Shown: in pieces, positions 22,190-32,940 of the stretch
Position numbering within the stretch: position 1 is the stretch's first letter
How the letters are laid out: each line of letters opens with the position of its first letter
The notes under the pieces: model-generated
Seen by the model: the letters and a program-made list of their open reading frames with translations, nothing else
Told to the model about the DNA's origin: nothing
The model's database searches: none
Assembly: GCF_018494085.1 (NCBI RefSeq)
Contig: NZ_JABBFP010000008.1
Span: forward strand, 62,001-126,000
Length of the DNA: 64,000 nucleotides
From: Rosenbergiella collisarenosi
GTDB taxonomy: Bacteria > Pseudomonadota > Gammaproteobacteria > Enterobacterales > Enterobacteriaceae
Reading direction: 5' to 3'
Position numbers and translations under genes: made by a program

Positions 22190-24472
22190 CTAGTGTACCG
22201 TGCCTTCGGCTTTCTGCTTCGCGGCACTTTCAAAATGGTAAGTCAGCTGATCTTTCTTACGATCGACCCCCACTGAAACCGAACCGCCTTCGACGAGTGA
22301 GCCAAACAGCAGTTCATTCGCCAGCGGCTTCTTAAGGTGATCCTGCACGGCTCTCGCCATTGGCCGAGCGCCCATCGCTTTATCATAGCCTTTCAGCGCT
22401 AACCATTCCCGAGCGGCATCACTCACTTCTAACGAAACGCCTTTCGGATCAAGCTGCGCCTGTAATTCAACGATGAATTTATCGACGACTTGATGAATAA
22501 CCTCAGTCGAAAGGTGCTCAAACCAGATTGTATTATCCAAGCGGTTACGAAACTCGGGGGTAAAGATTTTCTTGATCTCTTCCAGCGCATCGGTGCTGTT
22601 ATCTTGTTGAATAAGACCGATGGTTTTGCGTTCCGTCTCGCGAACGCCCGCGTTAGTCGTCATCACTAAAATAACATTACGGAAATCGGCTTTACGACCA
22701 TTGTTATCCGTCAACGTCCCGTTATCCATTACCTGTAACAGCAGGTTAAAGACATCCGGATGCGCTTTTTCGATCTCGTCCAGCAGGACAACGGCATGGG
22801 GATGCTTAATAACGGCATCGGTAAGCAGGCCGCCTTGCTCGTACCCTACATAGCCTGGAGGCGCACCGATTAAGCGGCTGACGGTGTGGCGCTCCATATA
22901 CTCGGACATATCGAAGCGTAAAAGCTCAATACCAAGAGCCTTGGCCAATTGGGCTGTGACTTCGGTTTTACCGACGCCTGTCGGTCCTGCGAATAAAAAT
23001 GACCCGACAGGTTTATGCTCGTTGCTTAAGCCCGCGCGACTCATTTTAATGGCTTCTGATAACGCATTAATCGCCTTATCTTGGCCAAAGACCAGCATTT
23101 TCAGGCGGTCATCTAAACTGCGCAACGTATCGCGGTCGGTTGCTGACACGCTCTTTTCCGGAATACGTGCGATGCGTGCGACAACGGTTTCAATATCTTG
23201 AATATTGATCGTCTTCTTACGCTTACTATTTGGTAGTAAACGCGCACGCGCACCCGCTTCGTCGATAACGTCGATCGCTTTATCCGGTAGATGACGATCA
23301 TTGATATATTTCACCGCCAACTCGACCGCTGCACGAATGGCCTTAGCGGTATAGCGTACATCGTGGTGTTTCTCATACTTAGGCTTCAAGCCAGTGATAA
23401 TTTTCACCGTCTCGTCCATAGTAGGTTCGACAATATCGATCTTCTGGAAACGACGCGCAAGCGCGCGGTCCTTTTCAAAGATAGAGCTGTACTCTTGGTA
23501 AGTCGTAGAGCCCATAACGCGGATCTTACCGCTGGAAAGTAGCGGCTTAATAAGGTTAGCGGCGTCGACTTGCCCACCGGATGCAGCCCCCGCACCAATA
23601 ATGGTGTGGATCTCATCGATAAAGAGAATACTGTTTTTGTCTTGTTCAAGCTGCTTAAGCAGTGCCTTGAACCGCTTTTCGAAATCCCCCCGATACTTGG
23701 TTCCCGCTAGGAGAGATCCGATATCGAGCGAATAAATTACGCAGTCTTTCATCACATCAGGGACGTTGCCTTGCTCGATACGCCAAGCCAAGCCTTCTGC
23801 AATCGCCGTTTTTCCCACCCCTGATTCGCCGACCAGTAATGGGTTGTTTTTGCGGCGGCGACAGAAGACTTGTACTGTCCGTTCCAGTTCATGCTCCCGC
23901 CCAATTAACGGATCAATGCCCCCTACTCTGGCGAGTTGGTTAAGGTTAGTCGTGAAGCTATCGATCCGCTCTTCACTCGGCACGTTACTGGCTTCTTCGG
24001 AAGAGGCGCTGTCCGATGATTTGTCTTCAGCGCTCTCGTCTTTACGCGTGCCGTGCGAGAGGTAATTAACGATATCAAGCCGACTTACCTCATATTTCCT
24101 TAGCAAGTAAGCAGCTTGCGACTCTTGCTCGCTAAAGATAGCCACGAGGACGTTCGCACCGGTCACCTCACTGCGCCCTGACGACTGGACATGAAAGACC
24201 GCTCGTTGTAAGACGCGTTGGAAACTGAGTGTGGGTTGGGTTTCGCGTTCGTCATCTGCCTCGGGGAGTACAGGCGTCGTTTTTTGGATGAACGATTCTA
24301 ACTCGAGACGAAGCGCCGCGAGGTCGACGGTACAGGCTTCTAGGGCTTCACGAGCAGCAGGATTGCTGATCAGCGCAAGAAGCAGATGTTCAACCGTCAT
24401 AAATTCGTGATGGTGCTCACGCGCTCTGGCGAAAGCCATATTTAAACTGAGTTCCAGTTCCTGATTGAGCAT
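22190..24472 (-). CDS. clpA: ATP-dependent Clp protease ATP-binding subunit ClpA
   Basis: AAA+ unfoldase that feeds substrates to ClpP. Length 760 residues (E. coli 758). The N-domain (Clp repeats, about 1-150, where ClpS docks) is followed by the first ATPase with GESGVGKT and LFIDEIHTIIGAGA, and the second with GPTGVGKT and VVLLDEIEKAHPDV. The ClpP-docking loop is KTIGLIQQD. It follows clpS after 53 bases. In E. coli the serW tRNA gene lies between clpA and infA; here the insertion sequence is found instead. Confidence 0.98.
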   Translation of the reverse strand: MLNQELELSLNMAFARAREHHHEFMTVEHLLLALISNPAAREALEACTVDLAALRLELESFIQKTTPVLPEADDERETQPTLSFQRVLQRAVFHVQSSGRSEVTGANVLVAIFSEQESQAAYLLRKYEVSRLDIVNYLSHGTRKDESAEDKSSDSASSEEASNVPSEERIDSFTTNLNQLARVGGIDPLIGREHELERTVQVFCRRRKNNPLLVGESGVGKTAIAEGLAWRIEQGNVPDVMKDCVIYSLDIGSLLAGTKYRGDFEKRFKALLKQLEQDKNSILFIDEIHTIIGAGAASGGQVDAANLIKPLLSSGKIRVMGSTTYQEYSSIFEKDRALARRFQKIDIVEPTMDETVKIITGLKPKYEKHHDVRYTAKAIRAAVELAVKYINDRHLPDKAIDVIDEAGARARLLPNSKRKKTINIQDIETVVARIARIPEKSVSATDRDTLRSLDDRLKMLVFGQDKAINALSEAIKMSRAGLSNEHKPVGSFLFAGPTGVGKTEVTAQLAKALGIELLRFDMSEYMERHTVSRLIGAPPGYVGYEQGGLLTDAVIKHPHAVVLLDEIEKAHPDVFNLLLQVMDNGTLTDNNGRKADFRNVILVMTTNAGVRETERKTIGLIQQDNSTDALEEIKKIFTPEFRNRLDNTIWFEHLSTEVIHQVVDKFIVELQAQLDPKGVSLEVSDAAREWLALKGYDKAMGARPMARAVQDHLKKPLANELLFGSLVEGGSVSVGVDRKKDQLTYHFESAAKQKAEGTVH

Positions 24473-24525
24473 TAGGCACCTCCGATCGATTAACGCTTAG
24501 GTCTCAGCCTAGATATATGGGCTGT

Positions 24526-24846
24526 TTAGCTTTTTTCTAGCATACATAGCAACGGATGCTCATTTTCCTTCGCATAACGATTTACTTGCATTACTTTGGT
24601 TTCAGCGACCTCTGCAGTGAACTCCCCACAAATCGCCCTTCCTTCGTAATGTACCGAGAGCATCAGTTGCGTTGCACGCTCTATATCCAGAGCAAAAAAT
24701 TTTTGTAAAACTTCAATGACAAATTCCATCGGCGTGTAATCGTCATTCAATAAAACAACTTTATACATAGATGGCGGTTGTAACGCTTCGTCAAGGTGTG
24801 AGTCCAAGAGTTGTTCGAAGTCGATGCCATGATGCGTGTTAGCCAT
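24526..24846 (-). CDS. clpS: ClpAP adaptor ClpS
   Basis: 106 residues, the E. coli length. ClpS recognises N-degrons and delivers them to ClpA. The core [20 protein letters not shown] includes the conserved Asn-Asp-Asp-Tyr-Thr of the substrate pocket, and [19 protein letters not shown] follows near the end. It is first in the clpS-clpA operon. The cspD gene that is divergent from clpS in E. coli is missing. Confidence 0.97.
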   Translation of the reverse strand: MANTHHGIDFEQLLDSHLDEALQPPSMYKVVLLNDDYTPMEFVIEVLQKFFALDIERATQLMLSVHYEGRAICGEFTAEVAETKVMQVNRYAKENEHPLLCMLEKS

Positions 24847-25093
24847 AATTACCCAGCAATACTGAAAGAAAGCGTATGTTTCTGCTAGTTTATCACGAAC
24901 GATGGTTTTTGGCAGAACCGTACTTATTTCAGTCTAGCTGCTTTGGCACAATACAACTAAAAAAAACCTTATATCAAGCATTCCCCCCACTTTTCTTCAC
25001 GACACCGCATTCAGGGTTTATACCCGGTCATAAAACAGGGACAAATGTTCGACTACAATTGAGGGATAAATCGAAATCCGAATGGAGTGGTTA

Positions 25094-26815
25094 ATGGAAA
25101 AGACAGTTGCAGCACTATTAGTGGAAACCCTGACTGAAGTTGGCGTTAAGCGGATCTGGGGAGTGACCGGTGATTCCCTCAACGGTATTAGCGATAGCCT
25201 AAATAAACAATCGGCTATTTCGTGGATGTCGACGCGCCATGAAGAGGCTGCCGCCTTTGCGGCGGGCGCGGAAGCACAAGTGACAGGTGAATTAGCCGTT
25301 TGCGCGGGGTCTTGTGGACCGGGTAACCTCCACCTCATTAACGGACTTTTTGACTGTCATCGTAATCACCAACCGGTATTGGCCATCGCCGCGCATATTC
25401 CTTCCAGTGAGATCGGCAGTAACTATTTCCAAGAGACGCACCCGCAAGATCTATTTAAAGAGTGTAGCCACTATTGTGAACTGGTTAGTAACCCGGAGCA
25501 ATTTCCACAGGTACTCGCGATAGCGCTACGTACCGCTATCGTGAAGCGAGGCGTCGCCGTTATCATACTTCCAGGCGATGTTGCGCTACAAAGCATCAGT
25601 ATTCCTAAAAATATCGCTTGGTATCCCCCTGCTCTCCCTATCGTGAAGCCTACTCATGGAGAGCTTGAACGCCTCGCCAGCCTGCTAAACGGTGCTAAGA
25701 ATATCACGCTAATGTGTGGCAGTGGCTGTGCGGGTGCGCATCAAGAGGTTGTCGCCCTTGCCAAAACGTTACAAGCACCCATCGTCCATGCCCTCCGGGG
25801 TAAAGAGCATCTAGAGTATGATAACCCCTACGACGTCGGGATGACGGGGCTGATCGGTTTTTCCTCGGGTTACCATGCGATGCTTAATGCCGATACCCTA
25901 GTCCTTCTCGGTACCCAATTCCCCTACCGCGCTTTTTACCCAGAATCGGCGACCATTATTCAAATCGATATAAACCCTGCAAGCATCGGTTCGCATTGCC
26001 ATGTAGACCACCCGCTCATCGGCGATGTGAAAGCGACCGTTGAAGCCTTGTTACCCCTGCTTGATGCCGACCATTCCTCGACGCACCTCGAAAAATCTGT
26101 CGAGCACTACCATAAGAGCCGTCAACAACTCGACGACTTAGCGGTAGCAAACGATGACCGCCCGATTCACCCTCAATACCTCGCACAGCAGATAGATCAG
26201 TTAGCGTCTGAAGATGCGGTGTTTACCTGTGATGTCGGGACGCCGACCGTCTGGGCGGCACGCTACTTAACTATGAATGGCCAGCGTCGTTTACTCGGTT
26301 CGTTTAACCATGGATCAATGGCTAACGCGATGCCGCAAGCAATGGGTGCGCAATCTGTCGAGACCACGCGTCAGGTCGTTGCCCTCTGCGGCGATGGCGG
26401 CTTCGCAATGCTAATGGGGGATTTGTTGAGTATTGCCCAGCATCAGCTACCTGTAAAACTGGTGATTTTCAATAACAGCGTACTGGGTTTTGTCGCGATG
26501 GAGATGAAAGCAGGCGGTTACTTGACGAATGGCACCGAACTCGATAACCCCGATTTTGCCGCCATCGCCCGAGCCTGTAACATTGAAGCGTTTAGTGTAC
26601 AAAAATCGTCTGAGTTAACGGATGTGCTGCAACAAGCTTTCGCTCATCCTGGCCCGGCGCTCATTGACGTCACCACGGCGAAAGATGAATTGGCGATGCC
26701 ACCCCAGATCAAACTCGAGCAGGCTAAGGGTTTTAGTCTGTATATGCTAAAAGCCATCATTAACGGTCAAGGAAGCGAAATCATCGATCTCGCTAAAACG
26801 AATCTATTCCGTTAA
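25094..26815 (+). CDS. poxB: pyruvate dehydrogenase (quinone), pyruvate oxidase
   Basis: Peripheral membrane ThDP/FAD enzyme that oxidises pyruvate to acetate and CO2, passing electrons to ubiquinone. The protein has 573 residues (E. coli 572). Visible features are the ThDP-activating Glu in [17 protein letters not shown], the FAD region [20 protein letters not shown], and the ThDP motif starting [11 protein letters not shown] and ending FNNS. The C-terminal amphipathic tail that binds lipid in E. coli (residues [18 protein letters not shown]) is kept. Start at 25094 is preferred over 25082 because GGAG sits 7 bases upstream and the family starts there. Confidence 0.96.
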   Translation: MEKTVAALLVETLTEVGVKRIWGVTGDSLNGISDSLNKQSAISWMSTRHEEAAAFAAGAEAQVTGELAVCAGSCGPGNLHLINGLFDCHRNHQPVLAIAAHIPSSEIGSNYFQETHPQDLFKECSHYCELVSNPEQFPQVLAIALRTAIVKRGVAVIILPGDVALQSISIPKNIAWYPPALPIVKPTHGELERLASLLNGAKNITLMCGSGCAGAHQEVVALAKTLQAPIVHALRGKEHLEYDNPYDVGMTGLIGFSSGYHAMLNADTLVLLGTQFPYRAFYPESATIIQIDINPASIGSHCHVDHPLIGDVKATVEALLPLLDADHSSTHLEKSVEHYHKSRQQLDDLAVANDDRPIHPQYLAQQIDQLASEDAVFTCDVGTPTVWAARYLTMNGQRRLLGSFNHGSMANAMPQAMGAQSVETTRQVVALCGDGGFAMLMGDLLSIAQHQLPVKLVIFNNSVLGFVAMEMKAGGYLTNGTELDNPDFAAIARACNIEAFSVQKSSELTDVLQQAFAHPGPALIDVTTAKDELAMPPQIKLEQAKGFSLYMLKAIINGQGSEIIDLAKTNLFR

Positions 26816-26834
26816 CCCTAGGATTGCTTGGTAG

Positions 26835-26859
26835 AGTAGGCCTGAGTACCAGGCCTACT
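26835..26859 (+). terminator. hairpin after poxB
   Basis: Perfect 10-base arms AGTAGGCCTG and CAGGCCTACT with loop AGTAC, 20 bases after the stop. No T-run follows. Confidence 0.6.
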
Positions 26860-26956
26860 TACCCTAGTCGTCCCTATCACTTCCCCCACAATAAACCCTA
26901 GGCTGCAACGCGATACTTCTATGGAGCGAAAGTCTTCACTATCTAGTGTCGAGCAA

Positions 26957-27787
26957 TCACTCCTTCGCCTCTGGATATTGCAGCAACAGCGCTTGTAGGC
27001 GCGCGAGGGTTAATTGATCTGCCTTGCCGCTAATATTCTCCGGTTGGAAGTGCATTTGAAAAGCCTTGATTACCTGCTGCTGTTGCTCGGGGTTATCCCA
27101 CTCATCGATAACGTAGCCATAGCGCCGCAGTAACGGTATAACAACTTCGTTGGAGACCGGTGTCGCCGTGGCTCGTCCCGCCAATAGTGTCTTAACAACA
27201 GCGGGATTTGGCCATGCGCCCAAGCCGCGCGAGGCAAGTTGCTGCCAGGGAAAGCAAGGACCAGGATCCTGTTTACGTAATGGTGCGATATCGCTATGGC
27301 CAATGATATTTTCCGGTTCAATGGAATAACGACGCGCGATGCCACTGACGAGTTGAATCAAGGCCTGAATTTGCGAGGGTGGATAGACTTGGCAAGTCTC
27401 TTGCGTCGCGGAGGATGTATAGCCACGATTAACCAGCTCTATGCCAATAGAGGTTTTATTCAAGTTATAGGTGCCTCGCCAAGCACTGATCCCCGCGTGC
27501 CATGCTGCCTGATCCTCGGGTACCAACTGATACACTTCCGGTAACGTTCGATGCCATGCTGGGTACTGTGCGATCAGGTAATGGCTACTCACTTTTTGTC
27601 CAGTAAGCAATTCTAAAGAACGCCGTTCATCAGCCACCGTATAGTGGATCACAATCGAATTAATACGGGGTTGATGCCCGAGGGCGACGTGCTGCGTATT
27701 CAATGCCAGCTGTGGCGTAGCAGGCCGCTGAACCTGGGAGCTACACCCCGACACTAACGCCATGAACAGTAGACATTCCTTTTTCAT
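26957..27787 (-). CDS. amiD: N-acetylmuramoyl-L-alanine amidase AmiD (outer-membrane lipoprotein)
   Basis: Zinc amidase that cuts the stem peptide from MurNAc or anhydroMurNAc. The start at 27787 is backed by GAGGTG 5 bases upstream. A lipoprotein signal ends in LVSGC, so Cys15 is the lipidated residue. The Amidase_2 domain has IVIHYTVAD, TSIGIELVNRG and NIIGHSDIAPLRKQDPGPCFPW, which carry the zinc ligands and catalytic residues. The last 70 residues are a peptidoglycan-binding helix bundle. Position next to the art genes agrees with E. coli. Confidence 0.93.
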   Translation of the reverse strand: MKKECLLFMALVSGCSSQVQRPATPQLALNTQHVALGHQPRINSIVIHYTVADERRSLELLTGQKVSSHYLIAQYPAWHRTLPEVYQLVPEDQAAWHAGISAWRGTYNLNKTSIGIELVNRGYTSSATQETCQVYPPSQIQALIQLVSGIARRYSIEPENIIGHSDIAPLRKQDPGPCFPWQQLASRGLGAWPNPAVVKTLLAGRATATPVSNEVVIPLLRRYGYVIDEWDNPEQQQQVIKAFQMHFQPENISGKADQLTLARLQALLLQYPEAKE

Positions 27788-27938
27788 TTCACCTCTTAGG
27801 GGTTGGTTTTTACTCCCCCCGTCCATTAACTATTGACCAAGCAAACCGAGAGAAAAAGCCAGCACCCCATTTGCATATTTATGCATAGTGAATTACTATC
27901 TGGGCCAAATACACTCTTATATAAGTCAGATTTAGCGC

Positions 27939-28667
27939 ATGAGCATTCATTTAAAAGGCGTAAATTGTTTCTACGGCAGTCAACAAGCGCTGTACGATAT
28001 CACCTTAGATTGTGCCGAAGGCGAGACGTTAGTCCTGCTCGGCCCGAGTGGCGCTGGAAAAAGCTCTTTACTGCGTGTATTAAACTTATTAGAAGTTCCA
28101 CGTTCTGGCCAGCTCGCCATCGCAGATCAACGTTTCGACTTTACTCAGCGCCCGTCTACGAGTGTCATTCGTCATTTACGCCAAAACGTCGGGATGGTTT
28201 TTCAACAGTATAACCTGTGGCCACACTTAAGCGTCGAACAAAATCTTATTCAGGCACCCTGCAAGGTGCTCGGCCTAAGCCGGAGTGAAGCGCAAGCGCG
28301 CGCCAAGAAATATTTAGAGCGCCTTCGTCTAACCGACTACGCGCATCGTTATCCTCTTCATCTATCGGGAGGCCAACAGCAACGTGTGGCGATTGCCCGT
28401 GCATTGATGATGGAACCACAGGTGCTACTTTTTGATGAACCTACCGCCGCCTTAGATCCTGAGATCACCGGACAAGTGGTGGCAATTATTAATGAATTAT
28501 CAGAGACGCAGATTACACAAGTCATCGTGACACATGAAGTCGAAGTCGCGAAAAAGACGGCGTCACACGTTGTTTATATGGAAAATGGTCGTATTGTCGA
28601 ACAAGGCAGTGCCGAACGATTTACTCATCCGCAAACGCAAGAATTTGCCAATTATCTCTCACATTAA
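27939..28667 (+). CDS. artP: arginine ABC transporter ATP-binding protein
   Basis: 242 residues, the E. coli length. Walker A is GPSGAGKSS near residue 36, the signature LSGGQQQR, Walker [12 protein letters not shown], with a switch histidine in VTHEV. First gene of artPIQM, 13 bases before artI. A plus-strand ORF that begins at 27833 in another frame is only a shadow. Confidence 0.97.
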   Translation: MSIHLKGVNCFYGSQQALYDITLDCAEGETLVLLGPSGAGKSSLLRVLNLLEVPRSGQLAIADQRFDFTQRPSTSVIRHLRQNVGMVFQQYNLWPHLSVEQNLIQAPCKVLGLSRSEAQARAKKYLERLRLTDYAHRYPLHLSGGQQQRVAIARALMMEPQVLLFDEPTAALDPEITGQVVAIINELSETQITQVIVTHEVEVAKKTASHVVYMENGRIVEQGSAERFTHPQTQEFANYLSH

Positions 28668-28680
28668 GGACAGGGTTATC

Positions 28681-29412
28681 ATGAAAAAGATTCTTATCGC
28701 AGCGTTACTCACTAGCCTGTCAGCGTCGGCGCTCGCCGCTCAGACGATCCGTTTCGGGACTGAAGCGTCCTACCCTCCTTTTGAATTCGTAGGGAGTGAC
28801 AACAAAATTCAAGGTTTTGATGTCGACTTAGCGATGGCTGTCTGTAAACAAATTAATGCCAGTTGTAGCTTTACCAATCAATCTTTTGACAGCCTAATTC
28901 CTAGCCTGAAGTTCCGTCGTATCGATGCGGCGATGGCAGGCATGGACATTACCCCTGAACGTCAAAAGCAGGTTTTATTTAGTACCCCTTATTACTTGAA
29001 CTCTGCATTGTTTGTTGCTGAGAAAGGTAAAGTGGCAAGTTTAGCGGCGTTGAAAGGTAAGAAAGTCGGCGTACAGAATGGGACTACCCATCAGAAATAT
29101 CTTGCCGATAAGCACAGTGAAATTACCGCAGTGCCTTACGATAGCTACCAAAACGCAATCCTCGACCTTAAAAATGGCCGGGTCGATGCCGTGTTTGGTG
29201 ATACCGCCGTGATTAATGAATCTTTAAAGAATAATCCCTCACTCGCTCCGGTTGGCGATAAAGTCACGGATAAAGATTACTTCAGTACTGGGGTTGCGAT
29301 TGCGGTGCGTCAGGGCAACAGTGCCTTGCAGCAGCAGTTCGATCAAGGCTTAGCGAAGGTGAAGGCTGATGGCGACTATCAGAAAATCTATGCCAAGTGG
29401 TTCCAGAAATAA
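28681..29412 (+). CDS. artI: arginine ABC transporter periplasmic binding protein
   Basis: 243-residue SBP family 3 protein. The signal peptide MKKILIAALLTSLSASALA is cut before AQTIRFGTEASYPPFEF. The SDNKIQGFDVDLAMAVCKQ and DSLIPSLKFRRIDAAMAGMDIT segments are those that bind arginine in ArtI/ArtJ. AAGGA lies about 12 bases before the ATG. Only one binding-protein gene is found here; E. coli has a second one, artJ, just after artM, which is missing. Confidence 0.95.
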   Translation: MKKILIAALLTSLSASALAAQTIRFGTEASYPPFEFVGSDNKIQGFDVDLAMAVCKQINASCSFTNQSFDSLIPSLKFRRIDAAMAGMDITPERQKQVLFSTPYYLNSALFVAEKGKVASLAALKGKKVGVQNGTTHQKYLADKHSEITAVPYDSYQNAILDLKNGRVDAVFGDTAVINESLKNNPSLAPVGDKVTDKDYFSTGVAIAVRQGNSALQQQFDQGLAKVKADGDYQKIYAKWFQK

Positions 29413-29418
29413 TCGCAG

Positions 29419-30135
29419 ATGAGTGAATTACCTTATCTACTCAGTGCCGGCGGCTTGACCGTCGGCCTTGCGCTGTGTGCCCTTATTGTCGGTTTGACGC
29501 TGGCGATGATTTTCGCCAGTTGGGAATCGGTTAGCGTCAAGCCGATCGCGTGGCTAGGTAGCCTCGTCGTCATGCTGATCCGCGGCCTGCCAGAAATATT
29601 AGTCGTATTGGGCGTTTATTACGGCTCATCACAACTGTTGCTCACTCTGTCAGAGGGGATTAACCTGCCACTAGGTTTTACCACCCTTCATCTGCAAGTC
29701 GCTATTGATAATTTCGATGTCAGTCCATTCTTATGTGGGGTCATCGCGTTAGCATTGTTATATTCAGCGTATGCGTCGCAAACGCTACGCGGTGCATTGC
29801 GCGCGGTGCCTCAGGGCCAGCGCGAATCTGCGTTTGCCTTAGGGATGAGTAAACGGACGGTGTTTTTTACCATCGTCTTACCGCAGATGTGGCGCCATGC
29901 CCTACCCGGCCTCGGTAACCAGTGGCTGGTGTTACTGAAAGATACCGCCCTCGTCTCCCTGATTAGTGTGAATGACCTGATGCTGCAAACGAAAGGGATT
30001 GCCACGCGTACCGAGCAGCCTTTTACATGGTATCTCGTCGCCGCCGCACTCTATTTGCTGATCACTCTTTTGAGCCAAGCCGTCCTGCGTTTCGCTGAGC
30101 GCCGTGTTACCCGTTTTGAGTTGGAGCAGCACTGA
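29419..30135 (+). CDS. artQ: arginine ABC transporter permease ArtQ
   Basis: 238 residues with about five membrane helices and the EAA loop [25 protein letters not shown] that contacts the ATPase ArtP. It starts 6 bases after artI and overlaps artM by one base (TGATG). Confidence 0.96.
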   Translation: MSELPYLLSAGGLTVGLALCALIVGLTLAMIFASWESVSVKPIAWLGSLVVMLIRGLPEILVVLGVYYGSSQLLLTLSEGINLPLGFTTLHLQVAIDNFDVSPFLCGVIALALLYSAYASQTLRGALRAVPQGQRESAFALGMSKRTVFFTIVLPQMWRHALPGLGNQWLVLLKDTALVSLISVNDLMLQTKGIATRTEQPFTWYLVAAALYLLITLLSQAVLRFAERRVTRFELEQH

Positions 30136-30803
30136 TGAGTGACTATTTACTTAAGTTAAGTGCCGGCTTACCCGTCAGCCTAGGCTTAACGATTAGCTCC
30201 GCGCTCATCGCATTAGCTATTGCAGTAGCGCTGACTATCCTGCTGGCGCTACGTCATCGATGGATTAACGGTGTTATCCATTGTTACCTGACGCTGTTTA
30301 CCGGTACACCGCTGCTCGTGCAGATCTTTCTGATCTACTATGGCCCAGGTCAGTTTCCAATATTGCAGCAGTACCCTACGCTTTGGTCGATACTCTCGCA
30401 ACCCGCGTTTTGTGCCATAGTGGCGTTGTCATTAAATAGCGCGGCCTATACGACTCAACTCCTGTATGGCGCGGTGAAAGCGATCCCTGCCGGGCAGTGG
30501 CAATCATGTTATGCATTAGGAATGACGCGAGGGGAGACATTACGCGTATTGCTACCTTATGCCTTTAAGCGCGCCCTCTCCTCTTACTCGAACGAGATCG
30601 TCTTGGTATTTAAGAGTACCTCTTTGGCCTATACCATTACCCTGATGGATGTGATGGGGCTAAGCCAGCAACTCTACGGCGGTACCTACGATGTGAATGT
30701 CTTCGTCGCGGCGGGGATTATCTATCTGTGCATCAACGGCCTGTTAACGCTATTGATGCGGGGCATAGAGGCGTACGCATTACGCTTTGAGCGTCGTGCC
30801 TAA
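30135..30803 (+). CDS. artM: arginine ABC transporter permease ArtM
   Basis: 222 residues, the E. coli length. Five membrane helices are visible, as is the EAA loop GAVKAIPAGQWQSCYALGMTRGETLRVLL. It ends the artPIQM operon and is convergent with rlmC, with a shared hairpin between them. Confidence 0.96.
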   Translation: MSDYLLKLSAGLPVSLGLTISSALIALAIAVALTILLALRHRWINGVIHCYLTLFTGTPLLVQIFLIYYGPGQFPILQQYPTLWSILSQPAFCAIVALSLNSAAYTTQLLYGAVKAIPAGQWQSCYALGMTRGETLRVLLPYAFKRALSSYSNEIVLVFKSTSLAYTITLMDVMGLSQQLYGGTYDVNVFVAAGIIYLCINGLLTLLMRGIEAYALRFERRA

Positions 30804-30806
30804 TCA

Positions 30807-30830
30807 GTAAGTTGCCTCTCGGCAACTTAC
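30807..30830. terminator. shared hairpin between artM and rlmC
   Basis: Perfect 10-base arms GTAAGTTGCC and GGCAACTTAC, loop TCTC. The rlmC stop codon (30827-30829) is inside one arm. There is no T-run of note. Confidence 0.65.
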
Positions 30831-31954
30831 GCTTCTCTCATCAACAATGAAAGCACTTCGCTGTGCGCGGTATGAGGAAATAGGTCGAAGAGTTGTACGC
30901 GCTCAAGTCGGTAGCCGGTGAGCGAGGCAATATCTTTTGCTAGGGTTTCGGGGTTGCAGCTTGAATAGAGAATCGCCGCTGGGCGTACGCTGACAATAAA
31001 GTCACATAAGGCCTGGCCGATACCACGCCGAGGCGGATTCACTAACAGGAGATCTGGAGGCGTTGTTTTATCCAGCGCATAGCGCGTCGCATCCAGTGCC
31101 TGAAATTGCGTATTTTTCAGCCCAAGCTTCTCGGCAGAGTCCTTCGCACAAGCTATCGCTTCTGGGGAGATTTCAATTCCCGTAAGTTGCGTTTCGGCTC
31201 TGGCGCAATGGAGTCCAAAGCCGCCTACCCCACAAAACAGATCCCATAACCGCTCTACTTTCAGCGGTTGTGTCCATTCGCGCGCGGTGAGGTAAAGCTT
31301 GGCGGCGACCTCGGGGTTTGTCTGGAAAAAGCTCTGCGGTCGGATCCATAACGGAATATCGTTGAACTTCTCCGCCAAGGCCGTATCTTCACTGACTATG
31401 ATCTCTTTTTCGCCTTCCATAATCGCCATATGAACCGGCTGAATATTCACAGAGATAACGGTCAATTGCGGTAACTGCTGTCGCAGTTCCGGCAGTGCAT
31501 TTTTTAATTGCGTCAGTTTTTTCTCTGATCGTAAGACGAAGCGCAGCATCATGCCACCCTGCGTACTTTCGGTGAGTAACAGGTACTTAAGTTCGCCCTT
31601 GCGACGCCCAATATGATAGGGAGTCAAACCGGCCTTCGCAATAAAGGGAAGCAGCTGGCGGAAAACGGGGGCAAATGACTCGGGATAAAGGGGGCAATCA
31701 ATTAAATCCACGCCCTCGCCTTGCGGATCGACAATACCTAATAAGGGGCGCTCGACAGAGCCGCTGACCACCATTTTAGCTTTATTGCGAAACCGTACTT
31801 GCGAAGAAGACACGGCAGGACGCCACTCGGTTACGGGAATATTGCTCAGAAGTTGTTCGACTTTTGATTGCTTGTCAGCGAGTTGCGTTGCGTAATCCTT
31901 GGGAAGCCATTGGCAAGAGCGACACTGACCCGCGTCATAACGAGGGCAAAACAT
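30827..31954 (-). CDS. rlmC: 23S rRNA m5U747 methyltransferase
   Basis: TrmA/RumB-family iron-sulfur methyltransferase of 375 residues, the same length as E. coli RlmC. The cluster cysteines are at the N-terminus ([16 protein letters not shown]). The SAM site has [16 protein letters not shown], then [11 protein letters not shown] and the catalytic cysteine in [14 protein letters not shown]. It has no TRAM domain, as expected for RlmC rather than RlmD. Confidence 0.97.
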   Translation of the reverse strand: MFCPRYDAGQCRSCQWLPKDYATQLADKQSKVEQLLSNIPVTEWRPAVSSSQVRFRNKAKMVVSGSVERPLLGIVDPQGEGVDLIDCPLYPESFAPVFRQLLPFIAKAGLTPYHIGRRKGELKYLLLTESTQGGMMLRFVLRSEKKLTQLKNALPELRQQLPQLTVISVNIQPVHMAIMEGEKEIIVSEDTALAEKFNDIPLWIRPQSFFQTNPEVAAKLYLTAREWTQPLKVERLWDLFCGVGGFGLHCARAETQLTGIEISPEAIACAKDSAEKLGLKNTQFQALDATRYALDKTTPPDLLLVNPPRRGIGQALCDFIVSVRPAAILYSSCNPETLAKDIASLTGYRLERVQLFDLFPHTAHSEVLSLLMREA

Positions 31955-32043
31955 AAGTTACCTGTGAACGATAGAGGATAAAGGCGCGGCAGTATAGCAT
32001 TGAAGCAAGCGCAAAGCCTATCACTGTCCTGCCGCGAGCGTGG

Positions 32044-32766
32044 TTAACGCGTTATCCAGCCCTGCTGGTGTAAAAAGTCGAGCATATGGGGACGGCTCTC
32101 TTTGGTGATCATCCTCTCAATCATCTGACTCCACGTTTCGTGGCGATTACCACTGCTCCGCTGCTCATAATAGTTCAACAAATGCCTATCATAGGCCGCA
32201 AGCGTTTCGGGGACGATCGGCTGATATTTATTCTCATGAACGAGCATCGATAATGGCATGCGTGGCTTGAGCTCAGGTTTATCGGCAGGCCAACCTAAAC
32301 AGAGACCAAACAGCGGTAATACAAATTTAGGTAATCCAAGTAGTTCACTCACTGCCTGCGGTTGATTACGTAACCCCCCGATAAATACTCCACCAAGGCC
32401 GAGTGATTCAGCCGCTACCATGGCATTTTGTGCCAGCAGCGCCGTGTCCACACACCCTAAAATTAGCTGTTCCGCAAAACCTAACTCCGCTTGCTCGCTA
32501 ATTTGTTGATGGCGGTTAAAGTCAGCGCACAGTACCCAAAACTCTGCCGCCTCGGCAACCCAAGGCTGGCCGCCCGCAAGCTCGGCGAGGTGCTGGCGCT
32601 TCTCTTTATCGGTTATCCTTACCACGGAGGCACACTGTAATAGGCTTGAGGTAGAAGCCGACTGTGCGGCTAATAAAATTTGTTCACGCTGCTCGTCGCT
32701 GATCGGTTGATCGGTAAATTGGCGTATTGAGCGATGCTGACGTAAAAGGTCAATCGTAGAGGTCAT
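32044..32766 (-). CDS. nfsA: oxygen-insensitive NADPH nitroreductase NfsA
   Basis: FMN-dependent reductase of 240 residues, equal to E. coli NfsA. HRSIRQFTDQPIS at the start and LGLGGVFIGGLRNQP bind FMN, and PLFGLCLGWPADKPELKPR is family-specific. I start at 32766 (MTSTIDLLRQH), supported by GGAA upstream, not at 32778. In E. coli nfsA is cotranscribed with ybjC, rimK and ybjN, none of which are here. Confidence 0.96.
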   Translation of the reverse strand: MTSTIDLLRQHRSIRQFTDQPISDEQREQILLAAQSASTSSLLQCASVVRITDKEKRQHLAELAGGQPWVAEAAEFWVLCADFNRHQQISEQAELGFAEQLILGCVDTALLAQNAMVAAESLGLGGVFIGGLRNQPQAVSELLGLPKFVLPLFGLCLGWPADKPELKPRMPLSMLVHENKYQPIVPETLAAYDRHLLNYYEQRSSGNRHETWSQMIERMITKESRPHMLDFLHQQGWITR

Positions 32767-32857
32767 GCTGAGTTCCAATCTGTTATAAGTCGATAAGGGT
32801 AAAGTGTAGCGCCATATAAAGAGGGTTACCGCATTAAGGACTCACGGATCGTGCGAA

Positions 32858-32883
32858 ATCGATAACTGTCCCTATCGATAACT
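32858..32883 (+). promoter_or_regulatory. direct repeat in the grxA promoter region
   Basis: ATCGATAACT occurs twice with a period of 16 bases, 58 bases before the grxA start. grxA is an OxyR target in E. coli and CTAT/ATA half-sites occur here, but the spacing does not fit the OxyR consensus, so the identity is open. Confidence 0.35.
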
Positions 32884-32940
32884 TTCCTTCTGCGGTCAGG
32901 CAAGGCATGATTACCCCTCGTTCTCTCTTAAGGAGTTATT

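Noticed and set aside
27833-28213. 126-codon ORF over the start of artP
   Set aside because: Out of frame with artP, which has every ABC motif; this frame shows none.
32858-32890. Calling a canonical OxyR site at grxA
   Set aside because: Half-site spacing (6 and 2 bases) does not fit the ATAG-N7-CTAT-N7-ATAG pattern, so only a repeat is reported.
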